6,470 nt of DNA from Lachnoclostridium sp. UBA739 (GCA_002297865.1 DBKX01000073.1:1-6470); one strand, 5' to 3'. Counted from the stretch's first letter, positions 1 to 6,112 are shown. Notes: generated by a model from the letters alone, not told the origin. Numbers and translations: made by a program.

Positions 1-4
1 AGAT

Positions 5-43
5 ATAAGGAATATGCTCATTGAGAGTGTATTCCTTATTTTT
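5..43 (+). terminator. Rho-independent terminator of an upstream gene
   Basis: A perfect 10-bp inverted repeat pairs ATAAGGAATA (5-14) with TATTCCTTAT (30-39). The 15-base interior contains a second small stem, CTCA/TGAG. The stem runs into a T tract (39-43). This is the usual layout of an intrinsic terminator and would end a + strand gene lying to the left of the window, which is not visible here. Confidence 0.65.
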
Positions 44-51
44 GGTGTTAG

Positions 52-73
52 CGAGCATTTATCGAGCATTTAT
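52..73. repeat. 11-bp tandem direct repeat upstream of the first gene
   Basis: CGAGCATTTAT occurs twice back to back (52-62 and 63-73) with no mismatch. It lies in the presumed promoter region of the 183-1520 gene and is followed by a small inverted repeat, CGAAA-TG-TTTCG (81-92). It could be a regulator binding site or a chance slippage duplication; no factor can be assigned from sequence. Confidence 0.6.
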
Positions 74-143
74 AAAGAAACGAAATGTTTCGATATAAAT
101 ATTGTATCAAAAAAATGCTTGGACTCAGAACGAGGGAGCAGAG

Positions 144-155
144 CAGTCATGACTG
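144..155. promoter_or_regulatory. 12-bp perfect palindrome in the 5' leader
   Basis: CAGTCATGACTG is a perfect palindrome 27 bases before the start codon of the 183-1520 gene, and GACTG recurs at 163-167. Its place in the leader fits an operator or a small RNA structure, but a 12-bp palindrome can occur by chance and no known regulator motif was recognised. Confidence 0.25.
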
Positions 156-182
156 ACAGATTGACTGCAGAAAGGAGAGAGT

Positions 183-1520
183 ATGTCAATAGCAGGGTTA
201 GGAAGCTTTGGTAGCAAGAACATTTACCAAGTGTCCGCAACAAAAAGCCAAAGCAAAACAGTTTCCAATTGCCAAGGATTATTCGAGAAAAAGGAGCCAA
301 AGAACACAGAAGAACAGTGCAAGCAAAGAGAAACTTCAAGTCATGCAGTGTTTGCACCGCCTTACTACGGATGCAAAAACGTTACCATCAAGACAGAAGA
401 GGAACAAGTAACCTCACTTGGAATGGGATTTGCCAATGCCGGCTCTATGGGCTATGGCATGAGTGCATCACTTGTCAAGAAACCAGGATGTAACGATATC
501 ATGATTCGCGTAAAAATCGCTACAGAAAATGAGGATGAATGCGTAGACGTGAATCTATCAGAGTTTGACCCAAAGAATGCAACAGCAGCAGAGATGTTTG
601 CCTATTGTCAGTATGTAGATTCTATTGGGGAAGGGGTTAACAGCAAATGGGGAAGCTGGAATGCCATGAAGCTTGTGATATCCCCAACCGATGGAATGGA
701 TTTTGGTTCACTGGATCACATTAAGAGCCAAAAAATGAATTGGACCAAGGCACTTGGAGAGTCGCAAACCATATTGGAAAATGAGACTACGGGAGTGAGT
801 ATCAGTGCTTCTGATTTGCTAAAACTGTTTGAAGAGTTACATAAGATTACAGCAAAAGAGTTAAAAGAGGACAAGGATTGGCGTGAGATGTCTTCAGATG
901 AATGGGAAGATATGCTGGAAGAAATTGATAAGTATATTGAAGCTTATAAAGAGCGACTCAAAGAGCTTAAGGAAAAGCAAGATGAAGCAGCGAAAAAAGC
1001 TGCGTTAAAGGCATCACCTGAGATGAGGGCAACAGCCGCTTCTTCGGCAGCACTTAATGTTGCGGCAAATGGCTTTGCAGGTGGAACCTCTTACGATGAT
1101 GAGACTCAAGGTGATGCTGCAGACAAGAGAAATTGGACTAAAAATCTGGTAACAGAGGATCAAGTGATCCTTCGGACCGCCAAAGCGGCACAGGAACTGG
1201 AAAGCAAGGCTATGTCTAAGTACCAGGAAGTAATGCTTGTCAATGATACGGAAGTGGGAATTGACAGAATGGAAGGGGCTACGGAATGTGCTTCGGTATC
1301 AGAAGATGAAAAGAAGGAAAAAGTTTGGACGATTACAGCCTTTACAGAACAGGGAATTGTGAGTAAGAAAATTAAGGATGGTCAAGTAATTAGTCAGTGG
1401 GAGCTAACGTACAAAAATCCGGAAGATGCACAAAAGGTGTGGGATTTTCTTGAACATTTCGATAAGGATGCGGACTTAAAATTTGCTGGGTTACAGGAGT
1501 TTTGGGAGGAATTTTTATAA
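183..1520 (+). CDS. Conserved protein of unknown function with central coiled coil (DUF6033-like)
   Basis: This encodes a 445-residue protein of unknown function. The ATG is chosen because AAAGGAG (171-177) sits 5 bases upstream. Residues 1-60 are polar and probably poorly ordered. Residues 70-175 look globular and include a glycine-rich GSMGYGMSAS stretch (87-96) and NATAAEMFAYCQYVD (132-146). Residues 211-277 are rich in Glu and Lys with heptad-like spacing and should form a long helix or coiled coil. Residues 279-315 are Ala/Gly-rich linker, and residues 380-445 form a Trp-rich C-terminal segment. No signal peptide or membrane segment is seen, so a cytoplasmic or unconventionally exported protein is likely. 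The layout resembles Lachnospiraceae proteins that I recall as the DUF6033 family; that name is from memory and unchecked. It stands as a single-gene unit between the terminator at 5-43 and the hairpin at 1545-1564. Confidence 0.85.
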   Translation: MSIAGLGSFGSKNIYQVSATKSQSKTVSNCQGLFEKKEPKNTEEQCKQRETSSHAVFAPPYYGCKNVTIKTEEEQVTSLGMGFANAGSMGYGMSASLVKKPGCNDIMIRVKIATENEDECVDVNLSEFDPKNATAAEMFAYCQYVDSIGEGVNSKWGSWNAMKLVISPTDGMDFGSLDHIKSQKMNWTKALGESQTILENETTGVSISASDLLKLFEELHKITAKELKEDKDWREMSSDEWEDMLEEIDKYIEAYKERLKELKEKQDEAAKKAALKASPEMRATAASSAALNVAANGFAGGTSYDDETQGDAADKRNWTKNLVTEDQVILRTAKAAQELESKAMSKYQEVMLVNDTEVGIDRMEGATECASVSEDEKKEKVWTITAFTEQGIVSKKIKDGQVISQWELTYKNPEDAQKVWDFLEHFDKDADLKFAGLQEFWEEFL

Positions 1521-1544
1521 GAAGTTTATCAAGAAGTTAATGAG

Positions 1545-1570
1545 TGGGAAGCATTCGCTTCCCAATATAT
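1545..1570 (+). terminator. Hairpin terminator after the coiled-coil protein gene
   Basis: A perfect 8-bp stem, TGGGAAGC (1545-1552) and GCTTCCCA (1557-1564), closes a 4-base loop 24 bases after the stop codon of the 183-1520 gene. The following ATATATTTGT is only partly T-rich, so termination strength is uncertain. In the opposite direction no T tract follows, so it is unlikely to end the convergent LysR gene. Confidence 0.55.
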
Positions 1571-1624
1571 TTGTAGGGTATGACAAAGAACTGCTGAAAC
1601 TGACAGTGTCTGGGTTCCAAATCT

Positions 1625-1653
1625 TTGCACTTTCCTTTTAATTATGGTATTTT
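1625..1653 (+). promoter_or_regulatory. Weak candidate promoter in the convergent intergenic region
   Basis: TTGCAC (1625-1630) and TATTTT (1648-1653) are separated by 17 bases. The -10 is preceded by TGG, giving an extended -10 arrangement. Transcription from here would run through the micro-ORF at 1732-1764. The match to consensus is modest and it is reported only because it points at an otherwise unexplained ribosome binding site. Confidence 0.25.
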
Positions 1654-1731
1654 TTCTTAAATGCCCTATGAAAATAAGAGATACAGCTCAGAACTATTTT
1701 AATAATGAATTTCTATGACAGGAGGCACGAA

Positions 1732-1764
1732 ATGAGTTATGAATCCAAAGAAGTTACGCTTTGA
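1732..1764 (+). CDS. 10-codon micro-ORF (MSYESKEVTL): leader peptide or truncated gene remnant
   Basis: An ideal ribosome binding site, AGGAGG (1720-1725), lies 6 bases before ATG 1732. The frame stays open for only ten codons and ends at TGA 1762-1764. Two readings are possible. It may be a translated leader or micropeptide, since codons 3 onward lie inside the hairpin at 1737-1774. Or it may be the surviving N-terminus of a longer gene lost by deletion: the ten residues resemble how some clostridial GNAT acetyltransferases begin, as far as I recall, which is weak evidence at this length. Nothing recognisable continues in this frame beyond the stop, where the convergent LysR gene begins. No function is assigned. 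Confidence 0.35.
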   Translation: MSYESKEVTL

Positions 1765-1774
1765 GGATTCATAA
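1737..1774. repeat. 14-bp stem-loop abutting the LysR stop codon
   Basis: TTATGAATC (1737-1745) pairs with GATTCATAA (1766-1774), and CAAAG (1746-1750) pairs with CTTTG (1759-1763). The loop is 8 bases (1751-1758) and there is a 2-base AG bulge at 1764-1765. The right arm ends immediately beside the LysR gene's stop codon (1775-1777). On the - strand it could slow or end LysR transcription or protect the mRNA 3' end, but no T tract follows it. On the + strand it would fold over the micro-ORF. Which role applies is not decided by the sequence. Confidence 0.55.
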
Positions 1775-2611
1775 TCATAGTAAATTTATCAAAGCCCTAA
1801 ATTCGCGTTCCTTTTCATGCTTACATACAAAATAGTAAGTCACAGTTGCTTCATCGTCTGAAATCGGAACATAAATGCGACCAGGAGGTGTTTGGCTATA
1901 TTTTTCAGATAAATCCGTGACAAAAGATGGCAACGAAGATGCCTGAATTAGTTCATTAAAACTGAATCGGTCATTTTGCGTCAAAAAGCGGGAGTCTGGC
2001 ATTTTGTCCATAACAAAAGACCAGAAACCGATATCTGGCATTAAGAGCATATTTTCCCCGTTCATGTCCGAAAAAGAAAGCTTTTTTCTCCTCGCATATT
2101 GGTGACCTTTTGGAAGTGCGAACATTAATGTTTCCTGTCCACATGCTTTGCAAAAGTACTGGTTTCCAGCAGGTTTTTCGGGAAGAGCAATCATTTGGTA
2201 AATATCATTGTGAAGACCCGCAAGGAGATGATCTTTTTGAGCCGTTTCGGTCTGTAAAGACATATGAGGATAAGTATTGGTGATAAGTGGGGCAAGTGTC
2301 CATATTGGGGCAGGCGCACAGACACCAAGAGAGATTGTGCGGTTCTTTCGGTCAAAATCACGGACTTTTGAAATAAAAGCATCAGCATCTTTCAATAGAT
2401 TTATTGCCATATCAAGCACGTATTCTCCATTTTTGTTTAGTTCGATCCGGTTCTTTTTACGTTCAAAAAGAGTTATTCCGAGATCATCTTCAAGTTTTTT
2501 CATATTTCGGCTGAGTGCAGGCTGGGATAAGTGTAATATTTCGGCTGCTTGCGATAAAGTCCCTGTTTCTGCGAATGTCACAAACTGACGTAATTCATAT
2601 AATTCAATCAT
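1775..2611 (-). CDS. LysR-family transcriptional regulator
   Basis: This encodes a DNA-binding regulator of 278 residues that probably controls the divergent redox operon. The N-terminal winged helix-turn-helix spans about residues 3-60, with the recognition region TLSQAAEILHLSQPALSRN at 18-36 followed by a LExxLGxxLFER-type match (40-51). The linker helix follows at about 62-90, then a LysR substrate-binding-like effector domain (about 92-278), slightly shorter than the usual total of about 290-300 residues. Start choice: ATG 2611 has AGGTGA (2622-2617) 5 bases upstream; a GTG at 2620 is in frame but lacks a ribosome binding site. The effector domain carries a Cys-x-x-Cys pair (C154, C157) plus C98 and C263, which could make it redox- or electrophile-responsive; that is inference. 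It is transcribed away from the operon at 2790, the usual LysR arrangement, and converges on the micro-ORF region. Confidence 0.93.
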   Translation of the reverse strand: MIELYELRQFVTFAETGTLSQAAEILHLSQPALSRNMKKLEDDLGITLFERKKNRIELNKNGEYVLDMAINLLKDADAFISKVRDFDRKNRTISLGVCAPAPIWTLAPLITNTYPHMSLQTETAQKDHLLAGLHNDIYQMIALPEKPAGNQYFCKACGQETLMFALPKGHQYARRKKLSFSDMNGENMLLMPDIGFWSFVMDKMPDSRFLTQNDRFSFNELIQASSLPSFVTDLSEKYSQTPPGRIYVPISDDEATVTYYFVCKHEKEREFRALINLL

Positions 2612-2789
2612 TGAGCTCACCTATTTCAGTATAAAAAATATTTATAGTAGTATTAAGGATTGGCATTGTACTTTTTTCTCTTTTTATAATAAAATTCACA
2701 TCAGAAAGAAGAATAATTTCCGTTTATTCATCAAAACCAATTATAGCATAATAGGTTCTATTTTCAATTTAATAAGTGAGGTGAGAAAA
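2612..2789. promoter_or_regulatory. Divergent promoter/operator region between the LysR gene and the redox operon
   Basis: This AT-rich stretch separates two divergent genes. For the + strand operon, a perfect TATAAT (2685-2690) lies 19 bases after TTGGCA (2660-2665), a longer spacer than the usual 17, as seen in activator-dependent promoters. It predicts a leader of roughly 90 bases. Two dyads of the T-N(n)-A style used by LysR proteins are visible: TATAAA-N5-TTTATA (2630-2646), close to the LysR start, and ATTAT-AGC-ATAAT (2740-2752). In AT-rich DNA such dyads arise easily. No convincing - strand promoter was found for the LysR gene. Confidence 0.5.
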
Positions 2790-3566
2790 GTGATTTTCTA
2801 TTTTACGGCAACAGGAAACAGTCTCTACGTTGCAAAACAGTTAGAAGAAAAGCCAATCAGTATTGCACAGGCAATTCATGATAAAAATATGTCTTACAAG
2901 GCAGAGAAGATTGGAATTGTGTGTCCTGTCTTCGGTCATGAGGTTCCGGCTTTAGTAAGAGAGTTCTTGGAAAAGGCAAATTTTGAGACGCCATACTTTT
3001 ATATGATATTGACATATGGAAACCGACACGGAGGTGCTGCCTGGCTTGCAGAAAATATGCTAAAAGAGATCGGTATCAATCCATCTTATATCAATGTACT
3101 TCTGATGGTGGACAATTTCCTTCCAGGATTTGATATGGATGAGCAGAAAAGGCTCGACAAAAAAGTGGATGAGCATATTAAAATGATCCGGGAAGATATT
3201 ACAAATGACAGGCAGTATATATCACCTGTAACAGATAAAGATCGAGCAGCACACAAAGAGTATCTTACGCGAATGGCACATATGCCAAAAGATGCTTTTT
3301 CCAATATTTATCGGATTACGAATGAATGTATTGGATGCGAGATCTGTACAAAAGTATGTCCGAAGAATTGTTTTACCATGGATGGACAAAGAAGTGTATG
3401 GCATTCGGAAGGTTGTATTACCTGTATGGCATGTATCCATGCTTGTCCGATGATGGCGATTCAGATGAATATGCCAGAGAAAAATGAAAAAGCTAGATAC
3501 AGAAATGAAAATATCAGTATCTGTGAGATTGTAGGTGCCAATAACCAGTTAAATATCACAGAATAA
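2790..3566 (+). CDS. EFR1-type flavodoxin/[4Fe-4S] ferredoxin fusion protein
   Basis: This is a cytoplasmic electron-transfer protein of 258 residues joining an FMN-binding flavodoxin-like domain to a two-cluster ferredoxin. The FMN phosphate loop TATGNS is at residues 6-11, inside the opening YFTATGNSLYVA. The C-terminal part has two CxxCxxCxxxCP motifs (C180, C183, C186, C190 and C209, C212, C215, C219), enough for two [4Fe-4S] clusters. The tail holds a RYRNENI segment typical of this family. Start choice: GTG 2790 has GAGGTG (2778-2783) 6 bases upstream and gives the family-typical beginning; an in-frame GTG at 2781 overlaps that same site. It is the first gene of the operon, 17 bases before the aldo/keto reductase. 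It probably carries low-potential electrons for partner reductases; partners are unknown. Confidence 0.92.
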   Translation: MIFYFTATGNSLYVAKQLEEKPISIAQAIHDKNMSYKAEKIGIVCPVFGHEVPALVREFLEKANFETPYFYMILTYGNRHGGAAWLAENMLKEIGINPSYINVLLMVDNFLPGFDMDEQKRLDKKVDEHIKMIREDITNDRQYISPVTDKDRAAHKEYLTRMAHMPKDAFSNIYRITNECIGCEICTKVCPKNCFTMDGQRSVWHSEGCITCMACIHACPMMAIQMNMPEKNEKARYRNENISICEIVGANNQLNITE

Positions 3567-3583
3567 AATAAGGAGGAAGAACA

Positions 3584-4441
3584 ATGGAATTTATCACATT
3601 AAACACAGGAGCCAAAATGCCACTCGAAGGATTTGGAGTTTTCCAAATACCAGATGCAGCAGAGTGCGAGAAAGTAACTTACGAGGCAATCAAAACAGGA
3701 TACCGTCTGATCGATACAGCAACTGCTTACGGCAATGAGGAAGCAGTCGGAAAAGCTGTTGCAAGAGCAATTGCAGACGGAATCACAACAAGAGAAGAAC
3801 TTTTTATTACAACAAAAGTATGGGTAACTGATATGGGAACAGAGGAAGCTGCATATGAAGCAGTTAAAGCCTGTCTTAAGAGACTTAATATGGACTACGC
3901 TGATCTGATCCTTTTACATCAGCCAATGAGTGATTATTTCGCAGCATACCGCGGAATCACAAAAGCTTACAAAGAGGGACTCACAAAGGCAATCGGAGTA
4001 TCAAACTTCTATCCAGCAATCCTTACAAACCTTTGCGAGACCGTTGAGGTTATTCCAGCAGTCAATCAGATCGAACTTCACCCATATTTCGTACAGCAGG
4101 CAGCTATTGAAAATATGAAAGCTTACGGTGTCGTACCACAGGCTTGGGGACCACTTGCAGAGGGAAAACACGGCATCTTCACAGATCCTGAGTTTACAGC
4201 AATTGGTCAGAAATATGGTAAGACAGCCGCACAGGTTGCCCTCAGATGGAATACACAGCGAGGAGTATCAATCATTCCAAAATCTGTTCATGTAGAGAGA
4301 ATGGAACAGAATATCAATATCTGGGATTTCACACTTACAGATGAAGAGATGCAGACAATTGCTGCAAAGGATCTTGGACACAGTGAGATCGTAAACCATG
4401 ATGATCCTGCATTTGTGAAATTTATTCATAACTATCATTAA
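3584..4441 (+). CDS. Aldo/keto reductase
   Basis: This encodes an NAD(P)H-dependent aldehyde/ketone reductase of 285 residues, a normal length for small bacterial members related to 2,5-diketo-D-gluconate reductases. All four catalytic residues are present: D44 and Y49 in DTATAYGNEEAVG, K78 in FITTKVW, and H112 in LILLHQP. Family landmarks IGVSNF (137-142), NQIELHP (161-167) and the cofactor segment IPKSVHVERMEQN (231-243) are intact. AGGAGG (3571-3576) sits 7 bases before the ATG, and the preceding gene ends 17 bases upstream, so the two are almost certainly co-transcribed. The physiological substrate cannot be read from sequence. The context of flavin and Fe-S proteins under LysR control suggests carbonyl detoxification or redox balancing. 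It acts in the cytoplasm. Confidence 0.95.
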   Translation: MEFITLNTGAKMPLEGFGVFQIPDAAECEKVTYEAIKTGYRLIDTATAYGNEEAVGKAVARAIADGITTREELFITTKVWVTDMGTEEAAYEAVKACLKRLNMDYADLILLHQPMSDYFAAYRGITKAYKEGLTKAIGVSNFYPAILTNLCETVEVIPAVNQIELHPYFVQQAAIENMKAYGVVPQAWGPLAEGKHGIFTDPEFTAIGQKYGKTAAQVALRWNTQRGVSIIPKSVHVERMEQNINIWDFTLTDEEMQTIAAKDLGHSEIVNHDDPAFVKFIHNYH

Positions 4442-4481
4442 AAATGAAAATTTTGTTTAGAATATCAGGAGGTAATTCAAA

Positions 4482-5069
4482 ATGAGAAAAGATTTAGGAG
4501 TACAGCCAGCAATATTTCCAATGCCTGTTTTAATGGTGGCTGCATATGATGAGAATGGAACAGTAGGTGTTTTGAATGCTGCATGGGGAATGATCAGCGG
4601 GCATGACAAAATTGCATTATTTATCAATGAAGATCATAAAACAACGAAAAACATAAGAGCTGTAAAGGCGTTTACCGTGAGTCTTGCAGATAAAGAACAT
4701 ATGGATGTGGCAGATTTCTATGGTATTGCTACCGGGAATAAGATGCCGGATAAATTTGAAAAATCAGGTTATCATGCCGAGAAGAGCGCACATGTAAATG
4801 CACCGATCATCACAGAGTTTCCTGTAGCACTTGAGTGCGAGCTTGCTGAGATTGTAGAAACTGAAAATATGCATGCAATCGTAGGAACAATTGTAAATGT
4901 CAGCGTAGATGAAAAAGTGATTTCAGAAAACGGCAAGATTGATCCACTGAAATTAAATGCACTTATTTTTGACCAGTTCCAGGCTGGATACTATGTGGCA
5001 ACCGAAAAAGTCGGACAGGCTTGGAATGCCGGTAAGGCACTCATGGAAGCTGCACAGGCAGATAAATAA
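4482..5069 (+). CDS. Flavin-reductase-like FMN-binding protein
   Basis: This encodes a 195-residue protein of the flavin reductase-like, FMN-binding split-barrel type. Supporting segments are PMPVLMVAAYDENGTVGVLNAAWG (about 13-36, the usual opening strand pair with Asn and Ala near the flavin site), KTTKNI (53-58), ECELAEIVE (118-126), and HAIVGTIVNV (131-140). Members reduce free flavin with NAD(P)H or act as flavoproteins themselves; the exact reaction is not determined here. AGGAGG (4467-4472) stands 9 bases before the ATG and the gap from the aldo/keto reductase is 40 bases without a clear terminator, so it belongs to the same operon. Its TAA (5067-5069) is followed directly and in the same frame by the alcohol dehydrogenase remnant, so stop-codon readthrough would produce a fusion. 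Confidence 0.88.
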   Translation: MRKDLGVQPAIFPMPVLMVAAYDENGTVGVLNAAWGMISGHDKIALFINEDHKTTKNIRAVKAFTVSLADKEHMDVADFYGIATGNKMPDKFEKSGYHAEKSAHVNAPIITEFPVALECELAEIVETENMHAIVGTIVNVSVDEKVISENGKIDPLKLNALIFDQFQAGYYVATEKVGQAWNAGKALMEAAQADK

Positions 5070-5429
5070 GTAACTGATTTTCAGGCACATCAGATTGAGC
5101 ATCAGCTTGGTGCATATACGAATTGCAATCACGGAGCAGGACTGGCAGTAATCCATCCTGTCTTGTATAAACACATCTATGATGCCGATCTTAATCGTTT
5201 TGTTCGATTCGCAAAAAATGTCTGGAATATTGAGGAAAAAGAAAGTAATAAGGCGATTGCATTAGCTGCATTTGTGAAAGAAATCGGATTACCGGCAACA
5301 TTCAAGGAATTAGGAATACCAGAAGATACCGATTGCAGGGCAATCGCAGATTCTGCAAACATTACAGCGGGATGTTGCAAGGAACTGACTGCAAAAGAGA
5401 TATATGAAATTTTATTAGAATGTAAATAA
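5070..5429 (+). pseudogene. C-terminal remnant of an iron-containing alcohol dehydrogenase
   Basis: The frame is open for 119 codons and reads as the last third of a group III (iron-dependent, butanol-dehydrogenase-like) alcohol dehydrogenase. It begins TDFQAHQIEHQLGAYTNCNH, which carries the two C-terminal iron-ligand histidines (AHQ and NHG, by comparison with E. coli FucO His263 and His277), continues GLAVIHPVLYKHIYD, and ends EIYEILLECK. About 265 N-terminal residues are missing, including the NAD(P) site and the Asp and first His iron ligands, so it cannot be a working enzyme alone. No ATG or ribosome binding site precedes it; the only downstream start candidate, TTG 5163, has no upstream site and corresponds to an internal leucine of the family. 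It follows the flavin reductase stop codon directly and in frame. Probably left by a deletion inside the operon. Confidence 0.85.
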
Positions 5430-5449
5430 ATGGAGAGAAAGAAAAAGCT

Positions 5450-6070
5450 ATGAAAAAAATAGCAGCCTTACTATTAGCATTAACAATGACTTTTGGACTT
5501 GTAGCCTGTGGAAATAATAATACCACTGTAAATACTTCATTAGAACAGGATACAGCTGAAAGTATATCTGAAACAGAGACAGGAAAGGTACTTGTAGTAT
5601 ATTTTTCTGGCTCTGGTAACACTGCCAGAGTAGCAGAAGATATTGCAGACGCAGCAGGAGCAGATCTGTTTGAAATTACCCCGGCCCAGCCATATACGGA
5701 TAAGGATCTGGACTATACGAATAATAATAGTCGTGTCGTGAAAGAACACGATGATGAAAGTTTTAGAAATGTAGAGCTGACGACCACAGAAGTCCCAGAC
5801 TGGGATTCTTATGATACAGTATTTCTTGGCTATCCAATCTGGTGGCAGATTGCGGCATGGCCGGTAAATATTTTCGTGGAAAATAATGATTTTACAGGAA
5901 AAACGGTAATACCATTTGCCACATCAGCTTCTTCTGGTATGGGAGAAAGCGCAACATTATTGGAAGAACTGGCTGGAGCCGGTGATTGGCAGGAAGGACA
6001 GAGATTTCCATCCAGTGCAGCCACAGAGGATGTCCAAACATGGGTAAATTTGTTAAATACTAACATTTAA
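5450..6070 (+). CDS. Flavodoxin-domain lipoprotein
   Basis: This encodes a 206-residue flavodoxin attached to the outer face of the membrane. Residues 1-19 form a signal peptide (Lys-Lys, then a hydrophobic stretch) ending in lipobox LVAC with C20 as the predicted lipidated residue. A polar tether (21-44) follows. The flavodoxin domain (about 45-206) has the FMN phosphate loop SGSGNT at 53-58, inside VVYFSGSGNTARVA, and YPIWW at 128-132 near the isoalloxazine site. Flavodoxins usually work in the cytoplasm, so an exported copy suggests electron transfer or flavin handling at the cell surface, which is inference. GGAGAG (5432-5437) lies 12 bases before the ATG, a rather long spacing. The start is 20 bases past the alcohol dehydrogenase remnant, so it appears to be the last gene of the operon. 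Confidence 0.9.
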   Translation: MKKIAALLLALTMTFGLVACGNNNTTVNTSLEQDTAESISETETGKVLVVYFSGSGNTARVAEDIADAAGADLFEITPAQPYTDKDLDYTNNNSRVVKEHDDESFRNVELTTTEVPDWDSYDTVFLGYPIWWQIAAWPVNIFVENNDFTGKTVIPFATSASSGMGESATLLEELAGAGDWQEGQRFPSSAATEDVQTWVNLLNTNI

Positions 6071-6077
6071 TAAAAGT

Positions 6078-6112
6078 AACAAAGTGGTACTGCTCTGTAT
6101 CATACTTGTTTT
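6078..6112. terminator. Possible bidirectional terminator between convergent genes
   Basis: An imperfect stem pairs AACAA (6078-6082) with TTGTT (6106-6110), GT with AC, and GGTAC (6086-6090) with GTATC (6097-6101, one G-U pair), with small bulges and a 6-base loop. It lies just after the lipoprotein stop and overlaps the end of the convergent regulator gene. T-rich sequence follows on both strands (TTGTTTTG on +, TTACTTTTATT on -), so it could end both units. The bulges make the call tentative. Confidence 0.4.

Noticed and set aside
71..98. Possible flagellar-type (sigma-28) promoter: TAAA at 73-76 and TTCGATAT at 89-96
   Set aside because: The spacing is about 3 bases shorter than the usual TAAA-N15-GCCGATAA arrangement, and the -10 match is partial.
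70..357. Open frame on the - strand with hydrophobic residues, across the start of the 183-1520 gene
   Set aside because: It overlaps the well-supported + strand gene, has no convincing ribosome binding site and no recognisable motif.
2612..2620. GTG 2620 as start of the LysR gene
   Set aside because: It adds only three residues and has no ribosome binding site; ATG 2611 has AGGTGA at good spacing.
2781..2789. GTG 2781 as start of the flavodoxin/ferredoxin gene
   Set aside because: That codon lies inside the GAGGTG site that serves GTG 2790, and the longer N-terminus does not fit the family's usual beginning.
5163..5429. An independent 88-residue gene starting at TTG 5163
   Set aside because: No ribosome binding site precedes it, the family similarity starts about 30 codons earlier in the same frame, and the TTG encodes an internal leucine of alcohol dehydrogenase.
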